NCBI GenBank assembly: GCA_028023455.1
Contig: JAQFVV010013319.1
Coordinates: 94,453 to 158,452 of the forward strand
Direction of reading: 5' to 3'
DNA from: Epiperipatus broadwayi
Taxonomy: Eukaryota; Onychophora; Udeonychophora; Euonychophora; Peripatidae
Length of the DNA stretch: 64,000 nucleotides
The translations under genes were made by a program, and so were the position numbers. Below, one piece after another: positions 48,770 to 61,642 of this stretch (its first letter is position 1; every line of letters begins with the position of its first letter). Under the pieces are notes generated by a model that saw only the letters and a list, made by a program, of their open reading frames with translations, made no database searches and was not told the DNA's origin.

Positions 48770-49670
48770 TTTATTATATCTGATAGTATTCAGAGATATT
48801 AATTTTGACAGAATAATCCCATTGATTTGCCTATTTTTGGTTAGTATTACAATTTACATAAATATTGTTTTCTAACAATTTGGGAGGCTTTGCAGTGCCA
48901 AACTAATTATTGTGATTAAATATTTTTTTAAAAAGAAACGATTTAGTTGTGGAGTTTAATCCTCATAATTTGCTCTCTCACTCTCTTTTAACTCTTTAAC
49001 TAGCATTATAATCCCTTAACTATAATTGATATAATATTTGTTAGTTTAAAAAAAGGGATAAAAAATATTAATTGAGATATTGTTGGTCAAATAATAATAA
49101 GTCTATGAGTAAAAGAAAATTCATTTAGAATTTAAACCAAGTTCGTGAAATATCTATAAATTAAAATGGCTTCGTACAATTTACCTCAGATAAGTTTTTA
49201 AGCAGCAGTCAACAAAGTTCATTGGCAATAATAAAATATTTATTTTATGTGGGTTTTTTTTTAAATTTTGTTTTATATGAGCTCTATACTGAAATTTCAA
49301 GTTGAAATTGGAGTTACAGAATCAGGTGTATTTCTTGGGTGACTGTCTTGAAACATTAAGCTGTGATCGAGTTTGCACATGTTTTTGAACTGTTTATTGG
49401 ATCATAATCAGTTTTCCACATATATGAAAAGTGTATCATTGATTGTTGTAGTTTTTTTTATGTTTGTCACATGACTAGCTTAATGCATATTATAATAAGG
49501 ACTTAATTTATCTTTGTCTCATACAGGTGTATGAACCCTGACATATTGCTCTGTTATGGGTGTTAATGACTGAAGGAGAGGTGATATGCATAATAAATAT
49601 TAAATCACTCTTCCAAACATTAAGATATTTCAGTAACACTCTTGGTAAATAAATATAAAGCTAGCATTAT
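48770..49670. other. AT-rich non-coding stretch
   Basis: No supportable gene or element. The sequence is slightly less AT-rich near 49290-49560 but has no motif or open frame of note. Confidence 0.5.
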
Positions 49671-49672
49671 GC

Positions 49673-49673
<1 letters not shown>

Positions 49674-49742
<69 letters not shown>
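49674..49742. repeat. (TA)n microsatellite
   Basis: About 69 bp of uninterrupted TA repeat. Confidence 0.97.
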
Positions 49743-49745
<3 letters not shown>

Positions 49746-50599
49746 AACCGGATTGATTTTTCCAATTCAATGGTTTTATTACTAATGTTAAAATTTCTTG
49801 TTATTATTTAATAATAGGAAAAAAAAGTACTTGTATTAAAACACATACACGTTTATATTTAGGATAGTTTACTTTCACTACTTTATTTATAAAAGTGATT
49901 TAAAAATATTTTACTTTCACAGCCTGTTTTAATCAATTTGATTAAAAACAGGTAAGCTTGCTAATTATATATTCCTATTGCTTTTATTTTTAATCATTTT
50001 TAAAGTTAATTTTAAAAGTCTAAAAGTGGAGATTTGGTTTTGTATTTGTTATTTTAGTTACAATAATCCCTGGTTCAAATTCTTAAATTGGATTGAGCAG
50101 GAAATTAATATTTGCCCTGACTGAGGTATAGTATTTGTCAATAAAAAAGGTTTTCACAGGAAATGTAGCAAGGTAACTATAGCCCACCAGAAAGGAGGTA
50201 GTTGCTATTATTCTAGAGATTAAGGAAGGTTGCTTGTTAGGAGAGGAGCAAGAAGCTGTTTTTAAAAACGCTTAGTTCAATTTCTTATTAATCGCAGTTT
50301 GAACATTTAAGAGATTTTTAAAATTTGCTTTCATGATGTCAACAAATGCTGCTATTCGCATTGGAAACCTTAAGATGCAGTGCTAATTCAAATAAAGATG
50401 AGCCTCAGGCTCCAAGCTGTTCTTCAGTCATGCCATAAAACTCTGACATAGCCAGATTCCCAATTTGCCTCGACACTTGCCTTTGTCATTAAGAGAAATC
50501 ACCTGAAAGATGAACGGTTGTCATCTGATCCTTCATGTCAGCCGCTAGAGGTGCGATTTCTAACAAAAAACCACATTAATATAACATTCCCGGGCTAGC

Positions 50600-52450
50600 G
50601 ATTCTCTATTAATATTGACTTTTTTTTTTATTTGTTTACAAATTTTACTTTCTTTCGTTTCTGAATTATTTTTCCCAAATAATATTTTTGATGATGGGAT
50701 AATAATAGTTGTTTTTTTTTATTATTTTTTTTTTTACCAAAGGGTCTTTTTTGGTGTGTGTTCAAATAGTAATTTGTGTTTTTTTTAAAATAGTATTACT
50801 GTTTTTGTAAAATTGGATTGACAAAATTCAAGAGAGAACAGTTTTTTTTGATGGATCTTTAAATAATAATTTATGTTACTTTGATAGGTTTAAATTTGAT
50901 TTCCGACAACAATTAGTGGGAGGGTTTTTTTTCGTGTACGATTAAATAATAATTTACGTTACTTTGATAGGTTTACATTTGATTGCTGACAACAATTATT
51001 GGGAGAAGTGTTGTTTTTTTTCACGCATGTGTGTGTATGTTTAAATAAAAATTAAAACCTTTACTTTTAGCGGTTTATATTTGATTGACGACCGATTTGA
51101 CTTTCTTTCATTTATAAATTATGGTTTTGGTTCTACAAATAAATATTTTTGACAATGGGACAATAATAGTTGTTGTTTGTTTAATTTTTATTGACAAAAG
51201 CGGGTGTTTTTTTTGGTGTAGATTCAAATAGTAATTTGGGTTATGTTTAAATAATAAGTTGCAGTCTTACTTTGATTGGTGTACATTTGATTGCTGACAC
51301 TAGTTATTGGGAGAAGAGATGTTTTTTTGTGTGTATGATTGTAGACAACAATTATTGGGAGAAGGTGTGTAACCGTTTAAAGAATAGTAGTTTATGTTAC
51401 TTTTAGTAGTGGTGTACATTTGATTGCTGACAATAATTAGTGAGAGGGGTGGGTGTTTTTGGGTGATGATTAAATATTAATTTACCTCCCTTTTATTTTA
51501 CATTTGATTGCCGACAACAATTATTGGGAGCTAAAGAGGTTGTTTTTTTTTGTGTATGTTTAAATCAAAATTGAAGTTACTTTTATCGGTTATATTTGAT
51601 TGACAATGGTTTTGACTTTCTTTTTTTTTTTCGTTTATAAATTATGGTTTTGGTTTTTCCAAAACCTAATATTTTTTGACAATGGGATAATAATAGTTGT
51701 TGTGGTTTTTTTTCATTTTTATTGACAAGAGTGGGTCTTTTTTTGGTGTATGTTCAAGTAGTAATTTGGGTTATGTTTAGAAAATAATCGGTTTATCTTA
51801 TTTTTAGTGCTTTACATTTGATTGCCGACAACAATTAGTGGAAGGGGTTTTTTGTTTATGATTAAAAAATAATTGTATGTTCCTTTTATTTTTTACATTT
51901 GATTGCTGACAACAATTATTGGGAGAAAGGGTTTTATGTTTTTGTTTTTTTTTTTTTGTTTGTGTGTATGTTTAAATCAAAATTTATGTGACTTTTATCG
52001 GTTATCATTTGATTGAAAACCGATTTGACTTTCTTTTTTTTTTCATTTATAAATTATTTAGGTTTTCCCAAATAATATTCGATTTGACAATGGGACAATA
52101 ATAGTCTAAGTTTCTTTAATTTTGAATGACAAGAGCGGCTCTTTTTCGATGTACGTTCAAATAGTAATTTGGGTTATGTTTAACTAATAATTTACTGTCT
52201 TACTTTGATTGGTTTACATTTGATTGCCGATGACAATTAGTGGGAGGGTTTTTTGTTTTTTTTTCTATACGATTAAAGAATAATTGACGTTCTTTTTATT
52301 TGACCGTTTGATTGCCGACGACAACAATTATTGGGAGAAGAGGGGTTTTTGGGGCTATGTTTAAATAAAAATTTTAGTTACTTCTTTTATTTTACATTTG
52401 ATTGCTGATGACAACAATTATCGGGAGAAGAAGGGATGTACGTTTAAATA
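50600..52450 (+). repeat. Degenerate higher-order tandem repeat, G/T-skewed
   Basis: A word like GATTGCYGACAACAATTATT followed by GGGAG recurs about eleven times between 50898 and 52440. A larger unit, with GACTTTCTTT ... ATTATGGTTTTGG ... TTTTGACAATGGGA-AATAATAGTTG, starts near 50645, 51098, 51614 and 52027, a period of about 410-520 bp. The plus strand is strikingly rich in T and G and poor in C across the whole block, a strand asymmetry seen nowhere else in the window at this length. Copies differ by many substitutions and small indels, so the array is old or evolving quickly. Confidence 0.85.
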
Positions 52451-53051
52451 AAAATTGAAGTTACTTCTTTTATTTTTGATGTTTGACGAAGGCCATTTAA
52501 AATCCCTCAAACAAGCTTGCCTTTATGAAGTGAACATTTCCGTCGGCAGATGTTTTTGGACCTTAAATCTGCATATATTTGCCACACAATCCAATCTTTT
52601 CTTTCAGCAGCAGGATGTTTTTTTCTTTTTTCTGCTGTAGAAATATTCCAGTGCCAGCTTCCGTGTCTGGCAATTCCCATCTTTACAAGTTTTCTGTTGT
52701 GGGAATTAGCCATACTTTTTATCTCGGAAAATTTCTCGCTAAAATGTGACTCAAAGCGTGATTTTTAAAATTTTATGCTATGCCACCCTAATTAAAAATT
52801 TAGGAGAAATACAAATTTATGAGGAACAATCACTACTGTTAAAATTGATAAAATGTAACAGTACATCAATTTGTCTTAAAAAAAGGCACCAATGAAAATT
52901 TAAATAATTTTGACACGATCACATTAACACACCCTTTTATGATATTGTTACATATAATACATAATGCAGCATTACGAAATAGTGCATGACACAAACAACT
53001 ACAGCATTTTTCTCTGCTTTTAGCATCGGAAAAAGCCACACCATTAGCCGC

Positions 53052-53240
53052 TAAGCTGAGTTAACACTCTTTCTAGATTTTATCATAGAAAGAAGACTTA
53101 ACTTCGAGTTAACACTCTACCTTTTAGTGTAGAAAGTAGACAACTCTGAGTTAACAATCTTTCTAGAATTTGTTTTAGAAAGAATGCTTAAAGGCTTGGG
53201 TGCGGCCACAGAAATGGCATATTTCTAGAAATTTAGCTAG
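53052..53240. repeat. Tandem short hairpins near the right terminal repeat
   Basis: GAGTTAACACTCT or close variants recur at about 53060, 53108 and 53152, a period near 45-50 bp. Each is followed by a small hairpin: CTTTCTAGA...TAGAAAG, CTACC...GTAGAAAG, CTTTCTAGAA...TTTAGAAAG. A fourth hairpin, ATTTCTAGAAATT...CTAGAAAT, abuts the terminal inverted repeat. Subterminal repeats of this kind often bind transposase. Confidence 0.7.
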
Positions 53241-53299
53241 AAATAGTGCCTCTAGCGGCTGACCCAAAGGATCAGATGACAACCAAATGAACTATTATC

Positions 53300-54718
53300 A
53301 AAAGTGCGCACTTGTCACAAAATCACTAGAACTCTGCCTTACCATAAGCTAAACTTTTTCCTATTCTAGCCAGGGTAAATAAATTGTGTTTAATTAAATC
53401 TCTGCTCAATCTAATGATAAGTATATTATAAGGTTGTATTAATTATTTATTATCTGTATTTATCTTTTCTAGTATTTAAAATGTGTCTTGGAATCTTAGT
53501 TTTAAGATTCCAAGTGTGTTTGCAAAATTTCGTTTGTCAGGGGGTGCATTAGGAGATTGTATTTTATATGTTTAATATATACCTGATTATTTCATTAACT
53601 ATTACAAAACACATTGGCAGTTTTCGTAATCTTTATTTATTCACCTGCCCTTAGTTGTAAAATAAAGAATCTTTAAGCATGTTTCATTTGCACTTTTTGT
53701 GCAAACAACAAAATCTTTTTGCTGGCTATTTGTCAGGTTATTTCTTCAGGTTGTCTGAAAGTAGTCATTTTTTTCTGGATTACATAAGATCATAATCAAA
53801 TATCTTTTGCTGTCTTGTATGTGAGATCAACCATGTTTACTTTGAATGTAGTATTACATGCAGCAGTCCTGTGGCATTTTAAAGATAGTAGTTAGAATAC
53901 TACTGCTCGAACATCCATGCTGGTTTAGTTGATTTCTGGCAGGACAGTAACTGTTTTATTATCTCCGATTCAGAAAGCTAGAGTTGTTGTTTGTTTTTGT
54001 AATTTTACAACTGCCCAGCAAGAAGATATTATCCTAACCATTTCTTATATTTTAGGTGAGAGAATTTTGCAACCAAAATGTTTAATGTCTTCATGTTTGT
54101 CGTACTCTTGTGCACTCTCTGGTAAATATGCATATGTTTATATAAGCCACTTTTGTATTCATGGCTAGATGTCTTTACTCTATTGTCCAACTTTTAATAA
54201 AATTAATAAATTGTTTAAATTTATTTGGCTGACATTTGTCTTTGTGCTTTTATTCTCAACTGTCTAAACAATATTTAAGATATCTTGTTTCTCCCTGAGT
54301 TTAGTTCGGCGCATTTTGGGTTCGCATATCCTGTCCACCCTTAAAATAAATGTCTAGTTCTGCTTTTCGGACTAGTGGCACCCTAGTGGTCAGTATATGT
54401 GAATCTTAAAGCTTTCTCCCATTACAATATATATATATATGTTCTAACCAGTAACCACCTAAACATTCACAGTAAATATAATAATCAATATTTTTGACTG
54501 CTGTCAAGGCAACCTTCACACCTTTTAATAGCAAGAATGGAAATCCATTCTTACTAATGGTCCATTGAATATATATGGACACTTAAAGCTTGCAACTTGA
54601 CTACATAGTATGAAATATTGATACAATGAAGTTTAAATAAACCTCTTTAAACATGAAATACACATGTCACTGTAATGCAGACTAATAAATAGTCAATTAA
54701 CATTACAAACTGCAATAC

Positions 54719-54720
<2 letters not shown>
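53300..54720. other. AT-rich stretch with a short unidentified frame
   Basis: A 79-codon plus-strand frame at 53929-54168 has no motif I recognise. Composition is a little richer in GC than average for the window to about 54400. I cannot support a gene. Confidence 0.4.

Positions 54721-54722
<2 letters not shown>

Positions 54723-54794
<72 letters not shown>
54723..54794. repeat. (TA)n microsatellite
   Basis: About 72 bp of uninterrupted TA repeat. Confidence 0.97.
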
Positions 54795-54797
<3 letters not shown>

Positions 54798-55040
54798 ATT
54801 ACAAGCATAAAGCTAAACTAGTCAATATGTAATCAAATTTTTTTGGGGATTTGGGGTAGTTTTGATTATATATATATATTTGTTATGGAATAGTTAATTT
54901 ATCCAAATGCCCAACTAGATTCATAGTGACACACATGGAACATAAAAACTCTTTGAGAAGATATATTTATATAACACATAGAAAATTTAATATACTTCTA
55001 TAATATATATATTTAGCATAAAATAAAATATATAATTTTA

Positions 55041-55100
<60 letters not shown>

Positions 55101-55101
55101 T
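55041..55101. repeat. (ATT)n microsatellite
   Basis: About 20 uninterrupted ATT units. Confidence 0.97.
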
Positions 55102-55265
55102 TGGGCCAAATTCAAATTCAGACATTGTGTCTGTATATTAAACATTTAATTAGATTTAAATGCCTTCCCACAGCTAATCTTCATCATCATTGTAGCTAGA
55201 TAGATGTAGATAACCCTCCAATAGGCTGATATTCATTCATCAATGTATATACCATTGTAATATGT

Positions 55266-55312
55266 ATATATTAGCTATTACATAAAAATTGGTGTGGCAA
55301 GTAAAATAAAAA
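55266..55312 (+). repeat. Dispersed repeat word, copy 1
   Basis: TATTAGCTATTACATAAAAA and the following TTGGTGTGGCAAGTAAAAT are nearly identical to 57171-57217. This short match of about 48 bp suggests two fragments of the same unidentified repeat family. Confidence 0.75.
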
Positions 55313-56005
55313 CATGCTGTACATCTAGATGGACTTCATGACCCAGCAATTTTCACCACTGAAGGTGCCAAAGTGAAAGGTAGGCCATCACCTTATTATT
55401 ATGTTGTATGCTATCATGCCAGATTATGTAAGTAACTATATTACATTATATAAATATAATAGTATTAGGCTTAATCTAGCTTAATAGATACTTGATCTGC
55501 ATCTAGAGTCAGATTTCACTACGGAGAAAAGGTATATTTAGCAGGATCAAATTAATATATTAGGAAATATATCTCCATCTGTATCTCTATGGCTAGTCTA
55601 TTACTTTGATAAGATGAATCTTTAAAACTCAATTTATAATTCTAATTATACAAATCATAATCAATATTTAATCTATATAAAACTAAATCAAAAATATCAT
55701 AATAACGAGCACAGAGCGGTCAGTTATTATTGTTAATACAATAGAATTTCAAAACAATGGGCAAAATAAGCTAAATATGCATTATCTAGATTTATTAAGT
55801 TGAATATCTTAATTATAATGTTTTCACTAAATAATTATAAAATTAAATATAATAAAATGAAATTTTGATAAATAAAATAGATAAAATATAGGCACAACCA
55901 GTGTATAGAATAGAAAACTGATTTTAAATAAACGAACGGCTATAATTATTCTATTTCAAAATAAGTAAATTTAAAGTTTGCAAATGTAATCTTAGGCAAG
56001 ATTTA

Positions 56006-56121
56006 TAATAGGTTTCATTTTTTTTTCTCATGTGTCATAGCATCAACCGGGAAGTGAACCCGTTAACCCGGGACAACTGTCGCTGACCTCTCACCACCAA
56101 TGCTTGACTAATAGGTTTCAT
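56006..56121 (-). mobile_element. tRNA-derived retrocopy with poly(A) and 13-bp target duplication
   Basis: A perfect direct repeat, TAATAGGTTTCAT, flanks the insertion at 56006-56018 and 56109-56121. On the minus strand the insert is a short leader, a tRNA-like body (56103-56040), a trailer ATGACACATGAG and an A-run (the T-run at 56018-56026). The body opens GCATTGGTGGTGAGAGGT and closes CGGGTTCACTTCCCGGTTGATGC. All 7 acceptor pairs can form, some as G-U. The B box, GGTTCACTTCC, differs from consensus at one key position. At 64 nt it is several bases short of a real tRNA and the anticodon arm is irregular, so it is not a working tRNA. The start resembles tRNA-Gly. Duplication size and A tail show LINE-driven retrotransposition. 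Confidence 0.85.
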
Positions 56122-56129
56122 ACTTATTT

Positions 56130-57165
56130 TAGACAAGAAATTAAAGAGTTAAATTTTGAACGTTCATTTTAAATTATAAGCTATAAAAGACTAAGGTTTA
56201 AAGTTCATTTAGAACTTTCTGTGGTGTTTTTAGGGGTTGTTACATGACTTCTCAGCATCTCGTCCATAAACACTTCTGGATGGTGGGTGGTGTCAAATAT
56301 TGATCTCTAGATAGACAACATGGTTTTAGTTGTAATCTCCTTATAGCAGGCTGTTGGCGGGAACATCTTTCATCTCCATGATAATGATAATACACCATTT
56401 TGCACATAGGATGGGACTAGAGATCACTGTTTCCTATTCCAACACATTAAAATTAAAACCAGCATGTAGTATAGTAATGACACTTTTTTAAAATTATACA
56501 GTGTATTTTTTATAATATAAAATCTAGTCTCTTTATACTGGTCTGAAATCAACTCCTGATTTTAATAAACAAATTATATTTTACAAATAAATCCAATAGC
56601 ACCTTCAAACTTTGATATATTTAATTATTAAAATAATTTGAATCCTTTGTTTTACTCTTTTAACAGAATGATTTTGGCTAAGTTTGATCATTTCTATCCC
56701 CCTAAGATTTAATAATACTTCCAGTTGGCTAAATCTTGTTTACAAAAAAAAAAATGTAATTTTAAAAAATATTATTGTCAAAACTAAGATTTGAACTTCT
56801 TCCTCGTGCTATACTAAAACAGGTGTATATGAGTTATTGTTGTTTACAACTTATTTTAAGTCAAACTTATAAAATGATAAAACAACATGATGCTATATAT
56901 GTATCATGGTAATATAAAATGTAAATTGACTTTTACATTTAAATAAATTATAAATTAAAACATATATGACTTTGAAATAAATATCTGCTGTAATATAGCT
57001 ATAAAAATTATATTACAGACATTATATTCACATATATGTGTGTGGTGTCACATATACAAATATGTTAGCATCTTTAAATTGATACTCTTTAAGGGTTTAA
57101 ACCTGGCACAGATACAGGTGTAAAAGTAAATAGGTGAAACTTACATAATGAAGGAAATATGTCAT
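56130..57165. other. AT-rich non-coding stretch
   Basis: No supportable gene or element. A mildly GC-richer patch at 56215-56430 shows no motif. Confidence 0.5.
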
Positions 57166-57170
57166 TTCAA

Positions 57171-57217
57171 TATTAGCTATTACATAAAAATTGTTGTGAC
57201 AAGTAAAATAAAAACAT
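57171..57217 (+). repeat. Dispersed repeat word, copy 2
   Basis: This is the same word as at 55266-55312 with two or three substitutions (TTGTTGTGACAAG in place of TTGGTGTGGCAAG). The flanks do not match, so the shared fragment is short. Confidence 0.75.
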
Positions 57218-57568
57218 TATTAAAAAAAGATTATGTAGTGTGCTTCAGTTCCTAAAAAAGCCATGCTTCATCACTGATATATAATGAAATGATCACTTCA
57301 TGTTGTTTCATATTGTTTAGTAGTATAATAAATCCGTAGATAGAATAAATAGAATTGTTTTGAGAAGAAAGAATCAATAAATTACATTATTTAGATGTAT
57401 ACAAATATTTTTATAATTGATAAGCTCAAACATTGAATGTATATGCTTAGACACATTGAGTATTCGTATGAATATAAATTTGGTTATAAAAGGCTAAATG
57501 TATAAACTTAATAATAAGTAAAATATTATTTTTATTTAATTAATTTTTAATACCTGGCCTTCTTTTTT

Positions 57569-57570
<2 letters not shown>

Positions 57571-57600
<30 letters not shown>
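57571..57600. repeat. (CA)n(TA)n compound microsatellite
   Basis: Nine or ten CA units are followed directly by about six TA units. Confidence 0.95.
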
Positions 57601-57609
57601 ACATGAGCT

Positions 57610-60455
57610 AAATAAAATAACTTTAATGTTTTGATGCTTTTAGTTTGTAAAATAAGAAATAAGATTTTTAAAAAATCTATCAAGTCATTTTGTTCCAGTT
57701 AAAAAGTATTTCAAAAGTGTTTTAATTAAAAGAAAGAATTTAAAGAAAAAGCATTAAAGCTTTGGATTAAGCATTTTTTGAAATCTCCTAGGATTATTTA
57801 GGTTATATTTTGAAATTTTTATTTTGATAAATAAACATTTATTCTGCACTTTATTTTCACAAATTTTAAATTATTTTTTTAGAAGTATAAGTTTAAAATA
57901 AAACCAATTCTTAAAAATAATATTTCAACTTTGCAATGTAGAAAAAAAGTAACAAATCACAATAAAAGCTTTTGTTATTCAACTCCCTTTTGCAAAGTAA
58001 CATTTTTCAGTGTTTTCACTTACTGTAAACTTTCAACTTATTTTAGCATTAAAGTGCTATTATATATTAGAATGCAAGATATTTGGCTTTATTTGACAGA
58101 TATTTTTGTTTAGAAACAAAATAAATTCTAAAAAATTATATTTACATTTTGCAAGCATTAAAAAAATTACATTGTAATCAAAACGAAGCACTGTTACATT
58201 ATTCAATGCTCAGGAGAAGCAGCTTGATTTTAGAAAATAACCAAAATCTTTTTTATTTGACATTTATATTTAAAATGTGAATGAATAAATATTAGTATCT
58301 AATAAATATATTACATTATGATTTAAAAGTTTTAAATTATTTTCTAATATTGCAATATATGCTTATAATCTGTATTGTTAATCTTATCCATAAAAGTGTA
58401 TACAAAATAAATATGTAATAATATATGTTTTTGATTTTTTTTTAATTATTACTTAATTATTATGCAAAAATAATCATGAATCTTAATAAACATTGTAAAA
58501 AAAAAACAAGTTATTAGTCTCTAAAATATTATCTTGAAGTAATCTTACAAAGTACATAAAATCTCAGGAACAATAAAAGCCCATCAATATGAAGTTTAAA
58601 AACCTTTAAAGTTGCTGCTTAGATTTTTTTGAAAATTTAAATATCAGTATAAAATATCTGCAAATTAAATATTCTAAAAAGTTAGTGAAATCTTTCAACA
58701 GATGGCCTTATATGCAAAGTGAATTTATTGATTTCCTCATATGAAGTCCTTTGTGTTTAGGTGAAAAATGATTACCTATATTAATATCCTTGCAGCAAAA
58801 TGAAATGTATTTGAAAATAATTTCTAACACACAAACAAATTTTTGTAACCAATATATAAAGCAACAAATTTATGTGTAAAATTTATAATTCTACTTGTAA
58901 TTATTAAACAAAATTTAAAAAAACCCAGCTGCAATCATTATAGAAATATTATATTTTCAGTTTATCATAACTCCTACTTTTTTTTCATTTTATTTGTTTT
59001 GATTTGTATTCATTTAAAAACAAATATTTTCAAATAAAATCTGAGTCTAAACACTATATTCTTATCAAATAATATTTACAAATATGATAATTGATATATG
59101 AACAACCAATGAAAAACATACAATTTTTATTTTCAAGATTTGAATAAAAGATGAGCTCAAACAAGAACAATGATTAATTTATAAACAAAGAAACTGGTCA
59201 TCACTGGTTATTTATATTAGGTTCTCTAATCTAATATTGACCTTTAGAGATATTACTATATATTTAATATATACAATTTGTTTCTTAATAATTTATGTAT
59301 AATTTCAAATATATAAATATTATTAATGGCATTTAAATTTACAAATTTATGAGATTAATTTACATAAAGAAATTATATACAACCTTGTCAGTGAAATTAA
59401 CTTCCAAAACATTTAGTTAGTCATTTGATCAAAGATATATTTCATTGACAAAATTTTATAGAATTTTACTACATAATTTAATCTCATAAATTCATAGTAT
59501 TTGCAATATAGGTTTGGGGTGTCAAAAACATAAATAAAATAATTATATCAGATCAATAGATTAACCTTACATATACTAAGTTATAATTATAAATTTAGCA
59601 CTATATAAAATCAAATTTAAATAACAGAATATTAGGAAATACTGAAAATAAATAGTTATCATAATTAAAGCAGATTTACACTTAAGCAGTTTGAAAATAA
59701 AATGAATATATATGTCACAGAAAGTGAGCCCTTCTTAAAATTAAATGATAAAAAGTTTTATGACATCGACAGCAGAATTAAAGTCGTAAATATTGTATAT
59801 CTGATATACAAAGGTGAACCAAAAATTATAATCACTCTGGCTATAGAATTTATTTCAATTAATTTTCAGAAAAACAAATACATCATTTTTCAATATAATG
59901 TCCCTATTTTTGTATAAATCTTAATTCATCTGTCAATAAGATTTTGTATTTTATTATTTAAAAATGTTTTAGATTGAGCTATACACCAAATATTTTAAAA
60001 CCCAAGTCTAATTATGGATTATTGCATATACAGAACCATGACTGATTTTCAAATGATTTGACACACAATCCACAATTACTTATCTATTTAACAGAACCAG
60101 TTTGTGTTCACACTCAATGTTATCACTCATAAACATGGACAGGCATTGTGACCTATCATGATATTTCTCTACCCATTCATACATATTTTTATGATGAAAC
60201 ACATCCTCCATAGTGTGAATAGATTTTAGTAAATATTAGCATCAAACACACCAACATACAATAAAAAAACAAATCTCTGCAAGATGCTATTCTTTCATGC
60301 AATTCATAAATAGGGTATTCTCTGATTTTCACTGCAGTCATATTTAAACAGATGTTTTGGAAAGACAGAAATCTTGTTCAAAAAGTGCTGATAAGACAGT
60401 GTGGCTAAAAGCAAGTTTTACTATAACCAGAGTATAAATAATTATTAATTCATCT
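57610..60455. other. AT-rich non-coding stretch
   Basis: No supportable gene. Short frames at 57931-58113 and 59702-59917 lack recognisable motifs and have the composition of the surrounding DNA. Confidence 0.55.
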
Positions 60456-60458
60456 TTC

Positions 60459-60777
<319 letters not shown>

Positions 60778-61642
60778 TTGAGTGATCTTCAGTTGGAACT
60801 AATAAGCCTGGAGGATTTTATTAATAAAGCATATAAGACTCTATTTTTGGATCTATTGACTATTATATTGATTTATACAAAAATCTACTATAAAGTTTTA
60901 ATTTAACATTTTATTTTATTTTTAATTGATTTCTTCAATTTGGATAAGATTGATAACTTATTGCTTTTAATTACTTAGTGATTTTTTATCTTCATTCAAT
61001 CTAGAGTGTTCCAAGTTACTTCACCTTAGGATATTTATCTTTTCTTTAAACTTGTTTGTGTATTTATATGTAAATTTGCTTATGGATATGAAGAGCATTA
61101 CAGATATATTGTATACAATTGGATATTTTATTTACATATATATTACTTCACTTTTATAATATATAACAAGATTTGGCATCGTTTTTTATAGCTTGTACTT
61201 TGACTTTATGCAATGTTTATGGAAGACAAAACATTTATAAGGGATTCTTTGTTAATAAAAATAACAAATTTTATTTATTATATCGTTTTGGAGAAAGACT
61301 GTCTGATTTATTTTCAATCGCTATAAAATGTTATTTCATAAATAATTAAGACATAGTGATTTTGATATTTTTAATAATTTTATTTTGGACATTATTTGTT
61401 TTTATATATATATAGTACCATTGAATATGTTTTTTTTTTCTTTTCCAAATTTGTTAATTTTTTTTTTTTGTTAAGTAACAGATATTATTATTGTTTGTTT
61501 TATAATTAAATTATTTTACTATAATGTATTTATTTACTTTATAATTTTTAGTTGTAGGGATTTAATTGTATACTTAGAAGGGATTTATTTATTATCCTGT
61601 ATCTAATTTTTTTTTTTTTTTGGTTTGTTAGTTTTATGTTAG
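60778..61642 (+). other. AT-rich stretch upstream of the long frame, possible 5' UTR
   Basis: No frame or promoter motif is visible. T-runs at about 61430-61480 and 61608-61620 lie close to the frame start. If the downstream frame is a LINE ORF1, part of this stretch would be its 5' untranslated region, but I cannot find the element's 5' end. Confidence 0.35.

Larger units (their letters stand above)
50508..53292. mobile_element. 2.77-kb terminal-inverted-repeat element, probably non-autonomous
   Basis: Inverted ends of 47 bp (50516-50562 and 53238-53284) begin GGTTGTCATCTGATCC and share CAGCCGCTAGAGG; 41 of 47 positions match. The bases just outside are AGATGAAC on the left and AAATGAAC on the right, an 8-bp direct repeat with one mismatch, as expected for a target-site duplication. 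An 8-bp duplication fits hAT and Merlin-type DNA transposons, and the GG start is closer to Merlin, but I cannot assign the superfamily. The inside is mostly tandem repeat (50.6-52.45 kb), a GC-richer patch with short frames of 60-70 codons (52455-52768) that I do not recognise, and a hairpin cluster near the right end. No transposase is visible. Confidence 0.75.

Noticed and set aside
50508-53292. CRISPR-like array because of the recurring word
   Set aside because: Repeats are degenerate, spacing is irregular and nested, the host is eukaryotic, and the block sits inside TIRs.
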